Shown: positions 31,736 to 40,004, counted from the first letter of the stretch. The stretch: 44,999 bases of DNA from Deferrisomatales bacterium (GCA_024277875.1 JAJRUI010000112.1:1-44999); one strand, 5' to 3'. Notes: a model not told the origin generated them from the sequence alone. Made by a program: numbers and translations.

Positions 31736-32725
31736 ATGTTCGGTTGGCTCCGGAAGTTGCTGGGGGGGGGGACCCCTCCTGAACCCGCAAGGCCCGAACC
31801 GCGGGCTCCCGAGCGCCCGGCCGCCTCCGGCCGGGAAGCCGGACCGGCCCGGCCGGAGCCGGGCGCCCCGGCCGGTACCAACCCCGGCAGCCACTCGTTC
31901 CTGCTGGCCCTGATCCACGACGGGGGGGAGCCCAAGGACCTGCAGGAGTTGTCCCCGGACGACCGGGTGTACCTGTCCGGCGTGCTTCGCATGATCCGGG
32001 AGAACGCGATCGAGATCCCGGTGCTGCCCCAGGCCGCGCTGGAGATCTCGCGGCTCCTGGGCAACCCCGACGTGGCGGTGGACGCGTACGTCAAGGTGCT
32101 CGGCCAGGACCCGGCGTTGAGCATCGAGGTCCTGCGCACGGCCAACTCGGCCTACTACGGGTTCGGCCGGCAGACCCACAGCGTCAAGGAGGCCGTGGTC
32201 CGGATCGGCCTGAGCCAGGTGCGGGGCCTCCTTGTGGTGGCCCACCTGAAGGGCCGGGTGCTCCAGGGGGGCGCGTTCCAGCGCGAGGCGGGGTGGCTGT
32301 CGGACTTCTCCCTGGCGTTCGCCCACCTGTGCCGGCTCCAGGCCCGGGATCTCGGGCTCGAGCCGGATGCCGCGTTCACCCGGGGGCTGCTGTACCACGT
32401 GGAGCACTTCATCGTGCTCGGCGCCCTCGGGAAGATCTCGGCCGGGCACAAGAAACAGGTGCGGCCGTCCCCGGAGGGGCTCATGGAGGCGTTCCGGCGG
32501 TGCGGGGGGAGGGTGCGGGAACTGTCCGCCCAGGCGTGGGACCTGGGCGACCTGCTGGAGGGGTTCGACCCGGAGGCCGAGGCGCGCATCGGCCGGCTGC
32601 GCCACTGCCTGGTGCTCCACTGGGTGGGCGCTCCGGTGGAGGAGGACGACGCCCCCGGCATGGATCGGGCAAGGCTGGTGGCGGACCTGGACAGGGTCAC
32701 CGGCCCGGCCGGCTCGGCTGCCTGA
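31736..32725 (+). CDS. HDOD domain protein lacking the HD pair
   Basis: A 329-residue cytoplasmic protein. The first 60 residues are a Pro/Ala/Gly-rich linker; the HDOD domain spans about 85-290 (IPVLPQAALEISRLLGNPDV, LRTANSAYYGFGRQTHSVKE). Where the other HDOD protein of this window has HD (LLHDVGK), this one has Y220-H221 (LLYHVEH), and no GHH motif follows, so it cannot bind metal in the normal way and is probably a protein-interaction module. GGGGGA precedes the ATG at 31736 by 5 bases; ATG 31724 is an alternative. It stands alone between upp and the convergent spe operon. Confidence 0.85.
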   Translation: MFGWLRKLLGGGTPPEPARPEPRAPERPAASGREAGPARPEPGAPAGTNPGSHSFLLALIHDGGEPKDLQELSPDDRVYLSGVLRMIRENAIEIPVLPQAALEISRLLGNPDVAVDAYVKVLGQDPALSIEVLRTANSAYYGFGRQTHSVKEAVVRIGLSQVRGLLVVAHLKGRVLQGGAFQREAGWLSDFSLAFAHLCRLQARDLGLEPDAAFTRGLLYHVEHFIVLGALGKISAGHKKQVRPSPEGLMEAFRRCGGRVRELSAQAWDLGDLLEGFDPEAEARIGRLRHCLVLHWVGAPVEEDDAPGMDRARLVADLDRVTGPAGSAA

Positions 32726-32938
32726 CCCGTTGCCGGGGCGGGCACGGGCGACGGGTCAGGCGAAAGGCCCGTGGGGCGGAGCGGGCTCCCCCGCACCGGC
32801 TGGCGCTCCCAGACGATGAAGGCCCTGCCGCGTCCCGACCTGTGCGGCACGGCCGAATGATCGTGCCCATCTCCGAGCCCGGTGGTTTGGGGTCGCGCGG
32901 GCTTCGCCTGCTCGGGTGAGCCCGCCCCGCCCCCGCCG

Positions 32939-33799
32939 TCAGGCGCCGGCCAGCCCCTGCAGCCCCACCAGGATCTCCCGGACCACCTTGGCGGCCAGCA
33001 CGGCGCTGGCACCCGAAGGGTCCCACGGGGGAGACAGTTCCACCACGTCGGCGCCCATCACGGGCCTGCCGCTGCCCAGCACCGCCCCCAGGCAGGCCGA
33101 GAACCCGCGCCAGTCCAGCCCCCCCGGTTCCGGGGTGCCCGTGCCCGGCAGGAATCCCGGATCGAACACGTCCACGTCCACGGTCAGGTAGAGCGGCCCC
33201 GTGCCCCCGGCCAGTGCTTCCCGCACGCCCTCGGCCGTGGCCGGCCCCAGGGAGCCGCGGTCGCGCATCCACGCGAACTCCTCCCGGGTGCCCGATCGGA
33301 CCCCGAACTGGCGGATGCGTCCCGGGCCGAGGATTTCCGCGCAGCGCCGGATCACGGTCGCGTGGGACAGGGGCTCCCCCAGGTACGCGTCCCGGAGGTC
33401 GGCGTGGGCGTCGAACGCGACGAGCGTCAGGTCCGGGTGCTGCTCGGCCGCGACCCGAACCAGGGGCAGGGTGACCAGGTGTTCCCCTCCGAGCGCCACC
33501 AGGCGCTGGCCCCGGCCGGCAACCTCCCGCGCCGCGTCCGCCACCGCCGCCAGCACCCGCTCGGTGCTGCCGGGGGGCAACTCCAGATCACCCAGGTCCG
33601 CGACGGCCGGACCGTCCAGGTCCGCGCCGAGGTCCGGGGAGTAAGTCTCCAGGCTCCAGGACGCGTCCCGCACGGCAGCGGGCCCGAACCGGGCGCCGGG
33701 CCGGTACGAGCACGTGCCATCGAACGGCACGCCCAGCAGGGCCAGCGGCGCACCCGGCCCGCCCGTGCATTCCAGGAACCCTCGGGGCGCGATGTTCAT
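32939..33799 (-). CDS. speB: Agmatinase (ureohydrolase family)
   Basis: A 286-residue manganese ureohydrolase. Metal ligands are in GGEH (104-107), DAHADLRD (130-137) and DVDVFDP (207-213), followed by PGTGTPEPGG, typical of agmatinases. It should split agmatine into putrescine and urea. It is the last gene of the spe operon, 16 bases after speE; with the arginine decarboxylase upstream it completes the route from arginine to putrescine. Arginase or another ureohydrolase activity is possible from the fold alone, but the operon favours agmatinase. Confidence 0.92.
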   Translation of the reverse strand: MNIAPRGFLECTGGPGAPLALLGVPFDGTCSYRPGARFGPAAVRDASWSLETYSPDLGADLDGPAVADLGDLELPPGSTERVLAAVADAAREVAGRGQRLVALGGEHLVTLPLVRVAAEQHPDLTLVAFDAHADLRDAYLGEPLSHATVIRRCAEILGPGRIRQFGVRSGTREEFAWMRDRGSLGPATAEGVREALAGGTGPLYLTVDVDVFDPGFLPGTGTPEPGGLDWRGFSACLGAVLGSGRPVMGADVVELSPPWDPSGASAVLAAKVVREILVGLQGLAGA

Positions 33800-33815
33800 C
33801 GGGGATCGACCCGGC

Positions 33816-34667
33816 TCACGCCGCGCCCAGCAGGTCCAGGAAGTAGTTGGGCAGCACGAACGCGGCGGCGTGGATCTCGGGGTTGTAGTACTTGAGCCCG
33901 CCGCCCAGCCGGGCGTAGCGCTCGCGAACCTGCTCGGGGGCCGGGTCCGGCCCCTTGGACGCCCACGCGAAACACCAGTAGCCGCCGGGATAGGTGGGGA
34001 CCGACGCGGTGTACGGCCGGGCGGCCGGGAACGCCTGGCGCAGGTTGGCGTAGATCGACGCGACCTCTTCGCGGTCGAAGAACGGGGACTCGGTCTGGGC
34101 CGACAGGACCCCCCCGTCCCGGAGGGCCCGGTGGCAGTCGGCGTAGAACTCGGCCGCGAACAACCCCACGGCAGGCCCCACCGGGTCGGTGGAGTCCACC
34201 AGAATCGCGTCGTAGGCCCCGGCCCGGTCGCGCACCCAGCGGATGCCGTCTTCGTAGTGGATCGAGACCCTCGGGTCGTCCAGGCCGCACGCGATGGTGG
34301 GCAGGAACTCGCGGCTCTTGTCCACGACCAGCCGGTCGATCTCCACCAGGTCCACCCGTTCGACCGTGGGGTGGCGGAGTACCTCGCGCACGGTGCCGCC
34401 GTCCCCGCCCCCGATCACCAGCACCCGCCGGGGCTCTGGGTGGGACGACAGGGGCACGTGGGCGATCATCTCGTGGTAGATGAACTCGTCGCGTTCGGTG
34501 GTCATGAACAGGCCGTCCAGCAGCAGCACCCGGCCGAACATCTCCGTGTCGATCACGTCCAGGGTCTGGAACGCGCTCTTGCCTCGCCACAGCACGTCCT
34601 TGACCCGCACGCCAAGCGCGATGTCGTCCTTGTGGATCTCCCGGAACCACAGGTCCAGCCCGCCCAT
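33816..34667 (-). CDS. speE: Spermidine synthase
   Basis: A 283-residue aminopropyltransferase. It has VLVIGGGDGGTVREVLRH (nucleotide binding), VEID, the DSTDPVG motif with catalytic Asp, and YNPEIHAAAFVLPNY near the end, all as in spermidine synthases. It transfers aminopropyl from decarboxylated SAM to putrescine. The ATG lies one base past the stop of the arginine decarboxylase gene, and speB follows 16 bases later. The product could differ (for example with another amine acceptor), but putrescine is made by the neighbouring genes. Confidence 0.95.
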   Translation of the reverse strand: MGGLDLWFREIHKDDIALGVRVKDVLWRGKSAFQTLDVIDTEMFGRVLLLDGLFMTTERDEFIYHEMIAHVPLSSHPEPRRVLVIGGGDGGTVREVLRHPTVERVDLVEIDRLVVDKSREFLPTIACGLDDPRVSIHYEDGIRWVRDRAGAYDAILVDSTDPVGPAVGLFAAEFYADCHRALRDGGVLSAQTESPFFDREEVASIYANLRQAFPAARPYTASVPTYPGGYWCFAWASKGPDPAPEQVRERYARLGGGLKYYNPEIHAAAFVLPNYFLDLLGAA

Positions 34668-34668
34668 C

Positions 34669-35139
34669 TCACGCCTCCCACAGCACGACGCCCGCGAACG
34701 CGGCGCCCTTGTTCTCGATCCGGTGTTCCACCACGGCCCGCTGGACCTCCTTGACGGCGTTCCCGCGGGCCTTCATGCCCTCCTCGGCCATGCGCACCAC
34801 GATCTGCTCCACGATGTCCGACCGGCCGAACGCCGAGTACTCCATGATCAGGCCCGGCAGTGACGGGTCCTCCGGCACGGCCAGGGCGATCCCGGCCGAG
34901 ACGATCTCCCCGGGCACCGAACTGGTGATCGCTGCGTAGGCGACCGGGACCAGCGATCCGGGCGGGATCGCCACGGGGTCGATCCGCTGGCATCCCGGGG
35001 GCAGGATGCTCGACATCTTCACCAGGTTGGTGTTGCCGATCCCGGCGTCGAGCAGGGCGCCGTCGAACGCGTTGAGTTCCATGTAGCCCTCGGCCCGGCC
35101 TGACACGAGGAAGTAATGGGTGGGGGTGCGGATCAGCAT
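34669..35139 (-). CDS. Pyruvoyl-dependent arginine decarboxylase
   Basis: A 156-residue proenzyme of the PvlArgDC family, which cleaves itself to form a pyruvoyl group and turns arginine into agmatine. The cleavage site is the Ser43-Ser44 pair in KMSSILPPG; Ser44 would become pyruvoyl. The length and the motifs GNTNLVK and [13 protein letters not shown] fit the family, known mainly from archaea and Chlamydia but present in several anaerobic bacteria. It follows speD by 9 bases and precedes speE by 1 base. The use of this small enzyme instead of the large PLP-type SpeA is noteworthy. Confidence 0.94.
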   Translation of the reverse strand: MLIRTPTHYFLVSGRAEGYMELNAFDGALLDAGIGNTNLVKMSSILPPGCQRIDPVAIPPGSLVPVAYAAITSSVPGEIVSAGIALAVPEDPSLPGLIMEYSAFGRSDIVEQIVVRMAEEGMKARGNAVKEVQRAVVEHRIENKGAAFAGVVLWEA

Positions 35140-35148
35140 CGGGCGTCC

Positions 35149-35544
35149 TCAGGCGGTGGCCGGCATGGGCTTGTGGGGCAGCGGGTGGCTGGACTCGAGC
35201 CGTCCCCGGAGGATCTCCCGGGTCTCGGTTCGCTGTGCGCCCAGCCGCCCGGCCAGGAAGTCGTGGGCCTTCCACGGGTCGACCGTGTCACCGCAGGTGA
35301 ACAGGTCCACCGCGGCGTACCCGTACTCGGGCCAGGTGTGGATCGCCAGGTGGCTCTCCGAGATCACCACCACCCCGCTCACGCCGTACGGGCTGAACCG
35401 GTGGAACACGCTCTGGACGATGGTGGCCCCGCTGAACACGGCGGCCTCCCGCATGTACCGTTCGACCCGCTCGGTGTCGTCCAGGATCGACCGGTCGCAG
35501 TCGTAGTACTCGCCGAGGATGTGTCGGCCAAGGTTCTGGATCAA
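35149..35544 (-). CDS. speD: S-adenosylmethionine decarboxylase proenzyme
   Basis: A 131-residue class 1B-like SAM decarboxylase that self-cleaves to a pyruvoyl enzyme. The cleavage site is E63-S64 in [12 protein letters not shown]; catalytic C84 is in DLFTCGDT. It supplies the aminopropyl donor for spermidine. I chose TTG at 35544, which lies 8 bases after AGGAGG and gives the usual short N-terminus ([16 protein letters not shown]). A GTG at 35553 is in frame but abuts the Shine-Dalgarno. It is the first gene of the spe operon, 162 bases after the XRE-cupin regulator on the same strand. Confidence 0.93.
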   Translation of the reverse strand: MIQNLGRHILGEYYDCDRSILDDTERVERYMREAAVFSGATIVQSVFHRFSPYGVSGVVVISESHLAIHTWPEYGYAAVDLFTCGDTVDPWKAHDFLAGRLGAQRTETREILRGRLESSHPLPHKPMPATA

Positions 35545-35706
35545 CCCACCCACCTCCTGTGCTGATCGGGGCCCCCGGGGTTCCCCGTCGTGGAGAAGCC
35601 GGCTGCGTCTTCCTCAAACGGCTTCGGTCGAGCGAAAAACAGGGTCTGGAAACCGGAGCGGGTCCGCCGGGCCCTCCGGGGTGCCGTTGCCGGGCAACCA
35701 CGTCCG

Positions 35707-36249
35707 TCAAAAGCTGGGCGGGCTCGCCACCCACAGCACCGACGCGCGCCGCTTCCACCGGTTGTGGAGCCGGTGCGCCCGGTTGGCGGGATAGTAGAAA
35801 CACTCCCCCTTGTGCACCGCGTACCGGTCCTCCCCCAGGTGCAACTCCACCCGGCCTTCGAGCACGAACCCGAATTCCTCCCCCTCGTGGCCCGAGATCG
35901 CCTCGGTGGACGCGCCGGGCTCCAGGGTCACGAGCACCGGCTCCATCTCGTGGCCGTGGGCCCGCGGGATCAGGAAGGTGAGGGCGAACCCGGCCTCGGA
36001 CTCCCCAGACAGGACCCGGTCCTGGACCCGGAACACCACCTTCTCCTCCTCGTCCCTGGCCTGGAAGAACTCGCCCAGGGATACGCCGAACGCGTCCAGG
36101 ATGTCCTGGAGGGTCGCGATCGACGGGGACGTGGCGTCGTTTTCTAGCTGGGAGATGAAGCCCTTGGTCAGGTCTGCCCGGTTGGCCACCTCTTCCTGGG
36201 TCAGCCCGGCCTGCAGCCGAAGGCGGCGGAGTTTCTGGCCGATCTCCAC
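35707..36249 (-). CDS. XRE-family regulator with C-terminal cupin domain
   Basis: A 180-residue transcription factor. The N-terminal helix-turn-helix (about 4-60; GQKLRRLRLQAGLTQEEVAN, KGFISQLENDATSPSIATLQ) is joined to a cupin_2 sensor domain (about 105-178; GHEGEEFGFVLEGRVELHLG). PuuR-like members of this family control polyamine or amino acid genes. I chose the GTG at 36247-36249 with GGAGGA 8 bases upstream; the ATG at 36285 lies inside the operator. The palindrome at 36,267-36,283 just upstream suggests autoregulation. The spe operon lies directly downstream on the same strand, so control of spermidine synthesis is a fair inference. Confidence 0.92.
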   Translation of the reverse strand: MEIGQKLRRLRLQAGLTQEEVANRADLTKGFISQLENDATSPSIATLQDILDAFGVSLGEFFQARDEEEKVVFRVQDRVLSGESEAGFALTFLIPRAHGHEMEPVLVTLEPGASTEAISGHEGEEFGFVLEGRVELHLGEDRYAVHKGECFYYPANRAHRLHNRWKRRASVLWVASPPSF

Positions 36250-36266
36250 GGCGCGCGTCCTCCAGA

Positions 36267-36283
36267 GTTTACGATGCGTAAAC
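36267..36283. promoter_or_regulatory. Palindromic operator GTTTACG-N3-CGTAAAC
   Basis: A perfect 7-bp inverted repeat with a 3-base spacer, 18 bases upstream of the regulator GTG and about 15-20 bases downstream of the expected transcription start. It stands out from the GC-rich surroundings. The TTTAC/GTAAA style is usual for XRE-cupin regulators. Position suggests autorepression by blocking transcription. Confidence 0.75.
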
Positions 36284-36306
36284 ATTCCGTTTATCGAGGG
36301 CGGCAC

Positions 36307-36336
36307 TTCATACCCCAGGCCCGCCGCCGGTGTCAA
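36307..36336 (-). promoter_or_regulatory. Sigma-70 type promoter for the XRE-cupin regulator
   Basis: On the minus strand TTGACA (36331-36336) and TATGAA (36307-36312) are separated by 18 bases. The -35 is perfect and the -10 matches 4 of 6. It is placed to transcribe the regulator and possibly the spe operon. Confidence 0.7.
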
Positions 36337-36358
36337 GGGCTTTCGGCGCGGCCAGTTG

Positions 36359-36387
36359 TTGACAACCCCCCGGGAATGGCTCAGAAT
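36359..36387 (+). promoter_or_regulatory. Sigma-70 type promoter for the glucosaminidase gene
   Basis: TTGACA (36359-36364) and CAGAAT (36382-36387) are 17 bases apart on the plus strand, 31 bases before the ATG at 36418. Together with the minus-strand site it forms a divergent promoter pair. Confidence 0.6.
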
Positions 36388-36417
36388 TAACAGCTTGTAT
36401 CAGGAGAGGAACCGTTG

Positions 36418-37464
36418 ATGGAACAACTGGAAAGCCAGCCACCGAGTCGCGGGGCCGCGACGCGGTGGGCGGTCCGGGCGCTCGCCCTGGCCGCCGTCGC
36501 GTTGTCGGCCGTATCCGTCCTGCCCCCGGACCATCCGTCCGCCCCACCCGCCCCCCCGCCGGCACAACGGCCCGCGGGAGAACTCCACGTCTTTCGTCCC
36601 GTGGACGCCCGTGCGCTCGTGCGCGTTCTCGACGCGGCGTGGGCAGAGGTGGGCCGGCCCGGGGCCGTGCCCAACGTGGCGCCGGCCTCGCTGCCGGCGG
36701 ACATGGCGTCCCTGCCCGTGGCCGAACGCAAGCGGGCGTTCGTGCGGTCCGTGCTGCCGTGGGTCCTGGAGGCCAACCGGGCGATCGCTGTCGAGCGCCG
36801 CGCCCTGGAGGCGGTGGCCCGCGGCCTGGACCGGGGCCGGCGCCTGGCCGTGCTCGACCGGTTGTGGCTGGGGGACATGGTGCGGGAGTACCGCCTTTCG
36901 GACGACGAACGCTGGTCCCTGACCGAGCGCCCGGCCCTGGTGGTGGCCGAGTTGCTCCGGCGGGTGGACCGCATCCCGCCGAGCCTGGCCGTGGCCCAGG
37001 CCGCGATCGAGACGGGGTGGGGGTGCTCCCGGTTCGTCCGGGAGGGGAACGCCCTATTCGGCCAGTGGGTGTTCTCGGCCGCAGGGGGGATCGTGCCGCG
37101 GGGACGGCCCGAAGGCGCCCGGTACTCGGTGGCCCGGTTCGACCACCTGGGGGCGTCGGCCGTATCCTACTTCCGCAACCTGAACACCTCCTGGGCGTAC
37201 GAGGGGCTTCGGGCCGCCCGGGCCCGCCTGCGTGCGTCCGGCGCCCGCCTGGGCGGCGACCTGCTGGCCCCGGGCCTGGTGCTGTACTCCCAGCGGCGGG
37301 AGGCGTACGTCGACGAGGTGTCCCGGATCATCCGGCGCAACCGCCTCGACCGGTACGACGACATCGAACTGGTGGCCCTGCCAGCGGACCGGCGCGCAGC
37401 GGTCCTCGGCGAGGCCGGGCAGGTCCTAACCGATCTGGAGCGCCGGCGGCTTCCGGACGCCTGA
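36418..37464 (+). CDS. Bax-like glucosaminidase domain protein
   Basis: A 348-residue protein with an N-terminal signal anchor (about 17-36; [20 protein letters not shown]) and a Pro-rich linker. The C-terminal half (about 180-320) is a mannosyl-glycoprotein endo-beta-N-acetylglucosaminidase-like domain of the Bax type; the key line is [20 protein letters not shown], then [10 protein letters not shown], with E198 the likely catalytic acid. It should cut or bind peptidoglycan in the periplasm. GAGGAA lies 6 bases upstream of the TTG-ATG; I start at ATG 36418. The cyclophilin gene follows 25 bases later and may be co-transcribed. Confidence 0.88.
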   Translation: MEQLESQPPSRGAATRWAVRALALAAVALSAVSVLPPDHPSAPPAPPPAQRPAGELHVFRPVDARALVRVLDAAWAEVGRPGAVPNVAPASLPADMASLPVAERKRAFVRSVLPWVLEANRAIAVERRALEAVARGLDRGRRLAVLDRLWLGDMVREYRLSDDERWSLTERPALVVAELLRRVDRIPPSLAVAQAAIETGWGCSRFVREGNALFGQWVFSAAGGIVPRGRPEGARYSVARFDHLGASAVSYFRNLNTSWAYEGLRAARARLRASGARLGGDLLAPGLVLYSQRREAYVDEVSRIIRRNRLDRYDDIELVALPADRRAAVLGEAGQVLTDLERRRLPDA

Positions 37465-37489
37465 GCGGGGTTCTGCTGAGGAGGACGAC

Positions 37490-38065
37490 ATGAAGAAGAT
37501 GCTCGGTTGGTTTGCGGCCGGCCTGTTGCTCGCGGCGGCTGGGGTCGCCGCTGCCGGGGCTTTGCCCCGGGTGGCCGTGGAGACCTCGAAGGGCACGTTC
37601 GTGCTCGAGTTGTACCCGGACAAGGCGCCCGAGACCGTGCGGAACTTCCTCCAGTACGTGGAGGACGGGTTCTACGACGGCACCGTGTTCCACCGGGTGG
37701 TGCCGGGGTTCGTGATCCAGGGGGGCGGGTTCACCGCGGAGTTCAAGCGCAAACCCACGCGGCCGGCCATCAAGAACGAGGCGTCCAACGGCCTGGGCAA
37801 CGGCCGGGGCACGGTGGCCATGGCCCGGACCGCGGTGGTGGACAGCGCCACGTCGCAGTTTTTCGTCAACCTGAAGGACAACGGGTTCTTGGACCACCGG
37901 GACAACACCCCCCGGGGGTTCGGGTACGCGGTGTTCGGCCGGGTGGTGGACGGCATGGACGTGGTGGACGCGATCGCCGGGGTGAAGACCGGCACCGTGC
38001 GGGGGTTCCAGAACGTGCCCCTGGAGCCGGTGGTGATCGTCAAGGTCCGGCCCGTCGGGCCGTAG
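37490..38065 (+). CDS. Periplasmic peptidyl-prolyl isomerase, cyclophilin type
   Basis: A 191-residue cyclophilin with a signal peptide (about 1-24, [20 protein letters not shown]), so it works in the periplasm (PpiA-like). Conserved parts are [14 protein letters not shown] with the catalytic Arg, [20 protein letters not shown] and [16 protein letters not shown]. It speeds cis-trans turning of Xaa-Pro bonds in exported proteins. GAGGA lies 5 bases before the ATG. Its TAG stop runs into a REP-like hairpin (38,066-38,089) with an A run, a plausible terminator. Confidence 0.95.
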   Translation: MKKMLGWFAAGLLLAAAGVAAAGALPRVAVETSKGTFVLELYPDKAPETVRNFLQYVEDGFYDGTVFHRVVPGFVIQGGGFTAEFKRKPTRPAIKNEASNGLGNGRGTVAMARTAVVDSATSQFFVNLKDNGFLDHRDNTPRGFGYAVFGRVVDGMDVVDAIAGVKTGTVRGFQNVPLEPVVIVKVRPVGP

Positions 38066-38181
38066 CAGGTTGCGGAAAAAAGCAACCTGATACGCGCCCC
38101 ACGGAAGGGGCGCCAAATCACTCGATTTGAAAAACCGAGTGATTTGAAAGGCCTCGACGATTCCGCAGGAAAGCGGAATCG
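38066..38181. repeat. REP-like element followed by three more hairpins
   Basis: Four perfect hairpins in a row: CAGGTTGC/GCAACCTG (38066-38089, loop GGAAAAAA), GCGCCCC/GGGGCGC (38094-38113), AAATCACTCG/CGAGTGATTT (38115-38145) and CGATTCCGC/GCGGAATCG (38158-38181). The first belongs to the REP-like family. Together they should form a strong 3' structure behind the cyclophilin gene. Confidence 0.72.
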
Positions 38182-38478
38182 GACGTTTCGTAGAAGCGCC
38201 CAACGGGCGAGCCCCATGGGAGGGGCGAGTCACGGGGCCGTCCCCGAGAGGCCGCCGCCGAAAACCCACGGAGATCTTCGGGGGATGCCGCCCTAAAACC
38301 GCCCGGGCCCGGGACGCCCCCAGTGGGAGGGGTGCTTCCCCTGTGGAAAACAATTACCCACCCCTGTCCGCCCTCCTTCCCTTTCCCCGGGTCGCGCCGT
38401 TCCCCGGGGTCCTGACCCCGCTTCCCGGAAAACCAGCCCCACCGCGCCCCCCCGGCTTTTCTCCGGCCGCTCTTTCGG
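38182..38478. other. Intergenic region without recognised gene
   Basis: Between the hairpin array and the sigma-54 promoter. It is rich in C and in short inverted repeats (for example GGGGTGCTTCCCC near 38,335). The frame of the downstream regulator stays open to 38,343, but the translated part is Pro-rich and lacks features of a protein. I see no further gene or promoter. Confidence 0.5.
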
Positions 38479-38495
38479 CTGGCACGCCCCTTGCT
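38479..38495 (+). promoter_or_regulatory. Sigma-54 promoter, near-perfect consensus
   Basis: CTGGCACGCCCCTTGCT matches the -24/-12 consensus (YTGGCACGNNNNTTGCW) at every conserved base. It lies 43 bases before the ATG of the sigma-54 response regulator, allowing a transcription start near 38,507. The regulator downstream may activate its own gene. Confidence 0.88.
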
Positions 38496-38537
38496 GTAGT
38501 CCCCCCCCAGCGTCTCACCCCCTTCGGAGAGGAGCCG

Positions 38538-39926
38538 ATGGGTAGCAACGTTCTCGTGGTCGAGCCGGACGGATACACGGCCGACCACCTCTGCCAGCTG
38601 TTCCAGAAGGACGGGTACCGGATCCACCGGGCCACGGCCGGCGCGGACGGACTGGCCCAGCTCCGCCGGATCGAACCGGACATCGCGTTCGTGGACCTCT
38701 ACCTGCCGGACATGGACGGCAGGAGGTTCCTGGAGGAGGTGACCACCAGCGGCCTGGAGACCAGCGTGCTCATGGTCTCGGCCCGCAAGAACATCGGTGC
38801 CGTGGTCGAGTGCATGAAACTCGGCGCCGTGGACTTCCTGGAGAAGCCGTTCCACCCGGACGACTTCGCCCTGGCCATGCGCAAGGTGGAGGACCGCCTG
38901 GCCCTGGAGCGGGAGGTCCGGGCCCTCCGGAGCCGGGTGGAACGGGGAGCGCCGTACCACCTGCTGTTCGGGCGAAGCCGGCGCATGCGGGACGTGCAGG
39001 CGATCGTCGACCAGATCGCCGACACCGACATCACCGTGCTCCTGCGGGGGGAGAGCGGCACCGGCAAGGACCTGGTCGCCCGCACGATCTGCGAGTGCTC
39101 GTCCCGCCGGGACCGGCCGTTCGTCAAGGTCAACTGCGCGGCCCTGCCGCGGTACCTGCTGGAGAGCGAGCTGTTCGGGTACGAGCAGGGCGCGTTCACC
39201 GGCGCCCACCAGACGAAACAGGGGAAGTTCGAGTTCGCGAGCGGGGGCACGATCTTCCTGGACGAGATCACCGAGATGCACGTGGACCTGCAGGCCAAGC
39301 TGCTCCACGTGCTCCAGGACGGCGAGGCCTGTCGTTTGGGGGGCAAGGAGCCGATAAAGACGGATGTGCGGGTGATCGCCGCGACCAACCGGGACATCGA
39401 GGAGGAGGTCCGGCAAAAGCGGTTCCGGGCCGACCTGTTCTACCGGCTGAACGTGGTGAACATCATGATCCCGCCCCTGCGGGAGCGCCGGGAGGAAATC
39501 GGGCACCTGGTGCAGCACTTCCTCGAAAAGTACCGGACCCAGTACAACCGCCCGGACGCCGAGATTCCCGAAGACGTCCTGGAGGAGATGGTCCGGTACG
39601 ACTGGCCCGGCAACGTGCGCGAACTCGAGAACTACATGAAGCGCCTCGTGGTGGTGGGGGACGTGGAGAGCGTCCGCCGGGAACTCCGCCACGGCAAGGC
39701 CCGAAGCCAGGCGGCCGCGGGACAGCCCGCGCGGGCGGACCCGGCCGAGTTCGAGGGCAAGACCCTGAAGGAGATCGCCAAGGCCGCGTCCCGGGAGGCG
39801 GAACGCCGGGTGCTCCAGCAGGTGCTCGAAAAGACCCGCTGGAACCGGAAGAAGGCCGCGTCCATGCTGGACATCAGCTACAAGGCGCTGCTCTACAAGA
39901 TCCGGGAGACCGGGTTGGATCGGTGA
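38538..39926 (+). CDS. Sigma-54-dependent response regulator of the exopolysaccharide locus
   Basis: A 462-residue NtrC-type activator. The receiver (about 1-120) has D53 as phospho-acceptor; the usual second acidic residue after E9 is replaced by P10 with D11 next. The AAA+ domain (about 143-375) has Walker A GESGTGKD (171-178) and GAFTGA (218-223). A Fis-type helix-turn-helix closes the protein (NRKKAASMLDISYKALLYKI). I start at ATG 38538, which has GGAGAGGAG upstream and gives a normal receiver N-terminus. It has its own sigma-54 promoter and lies directly before the polysaccharide genes, so it probably controls them. No partner kinase is nearby. Confidence 0.94.
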   Translation: MGSNVLVVEPDGYTADHLCQLFQKDGYRIHRATAGADGLAQLRRIEPDIAFVDLYLPDMDGRRFLEEVTTSGLETSVLMVSARKNIGAVVECMKLGAVDFLEKPFHPDDFALAMRKVEDRLALEREVRALRSRVERGAPYHLLFGRSRRMRDVQAIVDQIADTDITVLLRGESGTGKDLVARTICECSSRRDRPFVKVNCAALPRYLLESELFGYEQGAFTGAHQTKQGKFEFASGGTIFLDEITEMHVDLQAKLLHVLQDGEACRLGGKEPIKTDVRVIAATNRDIEEEVRQKRFRADLFYRLNVVNIMIPPLRERREEIGHLVQHFLEKYRTQYNRPDAEIPEDVLEEMVRYDWPGNVRELENYMKRLVVVGDVESVRRELRHGKARSQAAAGQPARADPAEFEGKTLKEIAKAASREAERRVLQQVLEKTRWNRKKAASMLDISYKALLYKIRETGLDR

Positions 39927-39931
39927 GTTGG

Positions 39932-39949
39932 AGCTGACAGCTGTCAGCT
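39932..39949. repeat. Perfect 18-bp palindrome AGCTGACAG/CTGTCAGCT
   Basis: A perfect palindrome without spacer, six bases after the regulator stop and just before the heptamer repeats. It may be a regulator binding site, or part of a dispersed repeat unit together with the heptamers. Confidence 0.6.
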
Positions 39950-39952
39950 ACT

Positions 39953-39980
39953 TCGAACCTCGAACGTCGAACGTCGAACC
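39953..39980. repeat. Heptamer tandem repeat TCGAACN, four copies
   Basis: TCGAACC, TCGAACG, TCGAACG, TCGAACC in direct succession. The same heptamer recurs three times at 40,615-40,635 inside the 5' end of the beta-barrel gene. It lies in the leader of the export protein gene. Confidence 0.75.
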
Positions 39981-40004
39981 TCCAACTTTGACCATGAGGT
40001 CCCC

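Noticed and set aside
32726-32938. Small gene or RNA between the second HDOD gene and speB
   Set aside because: The region is GC-rich with short inverted repeats, but no frame has a ribosome binding site and protein-like composition, and it does not match either repeat family well.
35545-35706. Second regulator operator before speD
   Set aside because: I looked for the GTTTAC/GTAAAC half-sites in this gap and found none, so direct control of an internal spe promoter is not supported.
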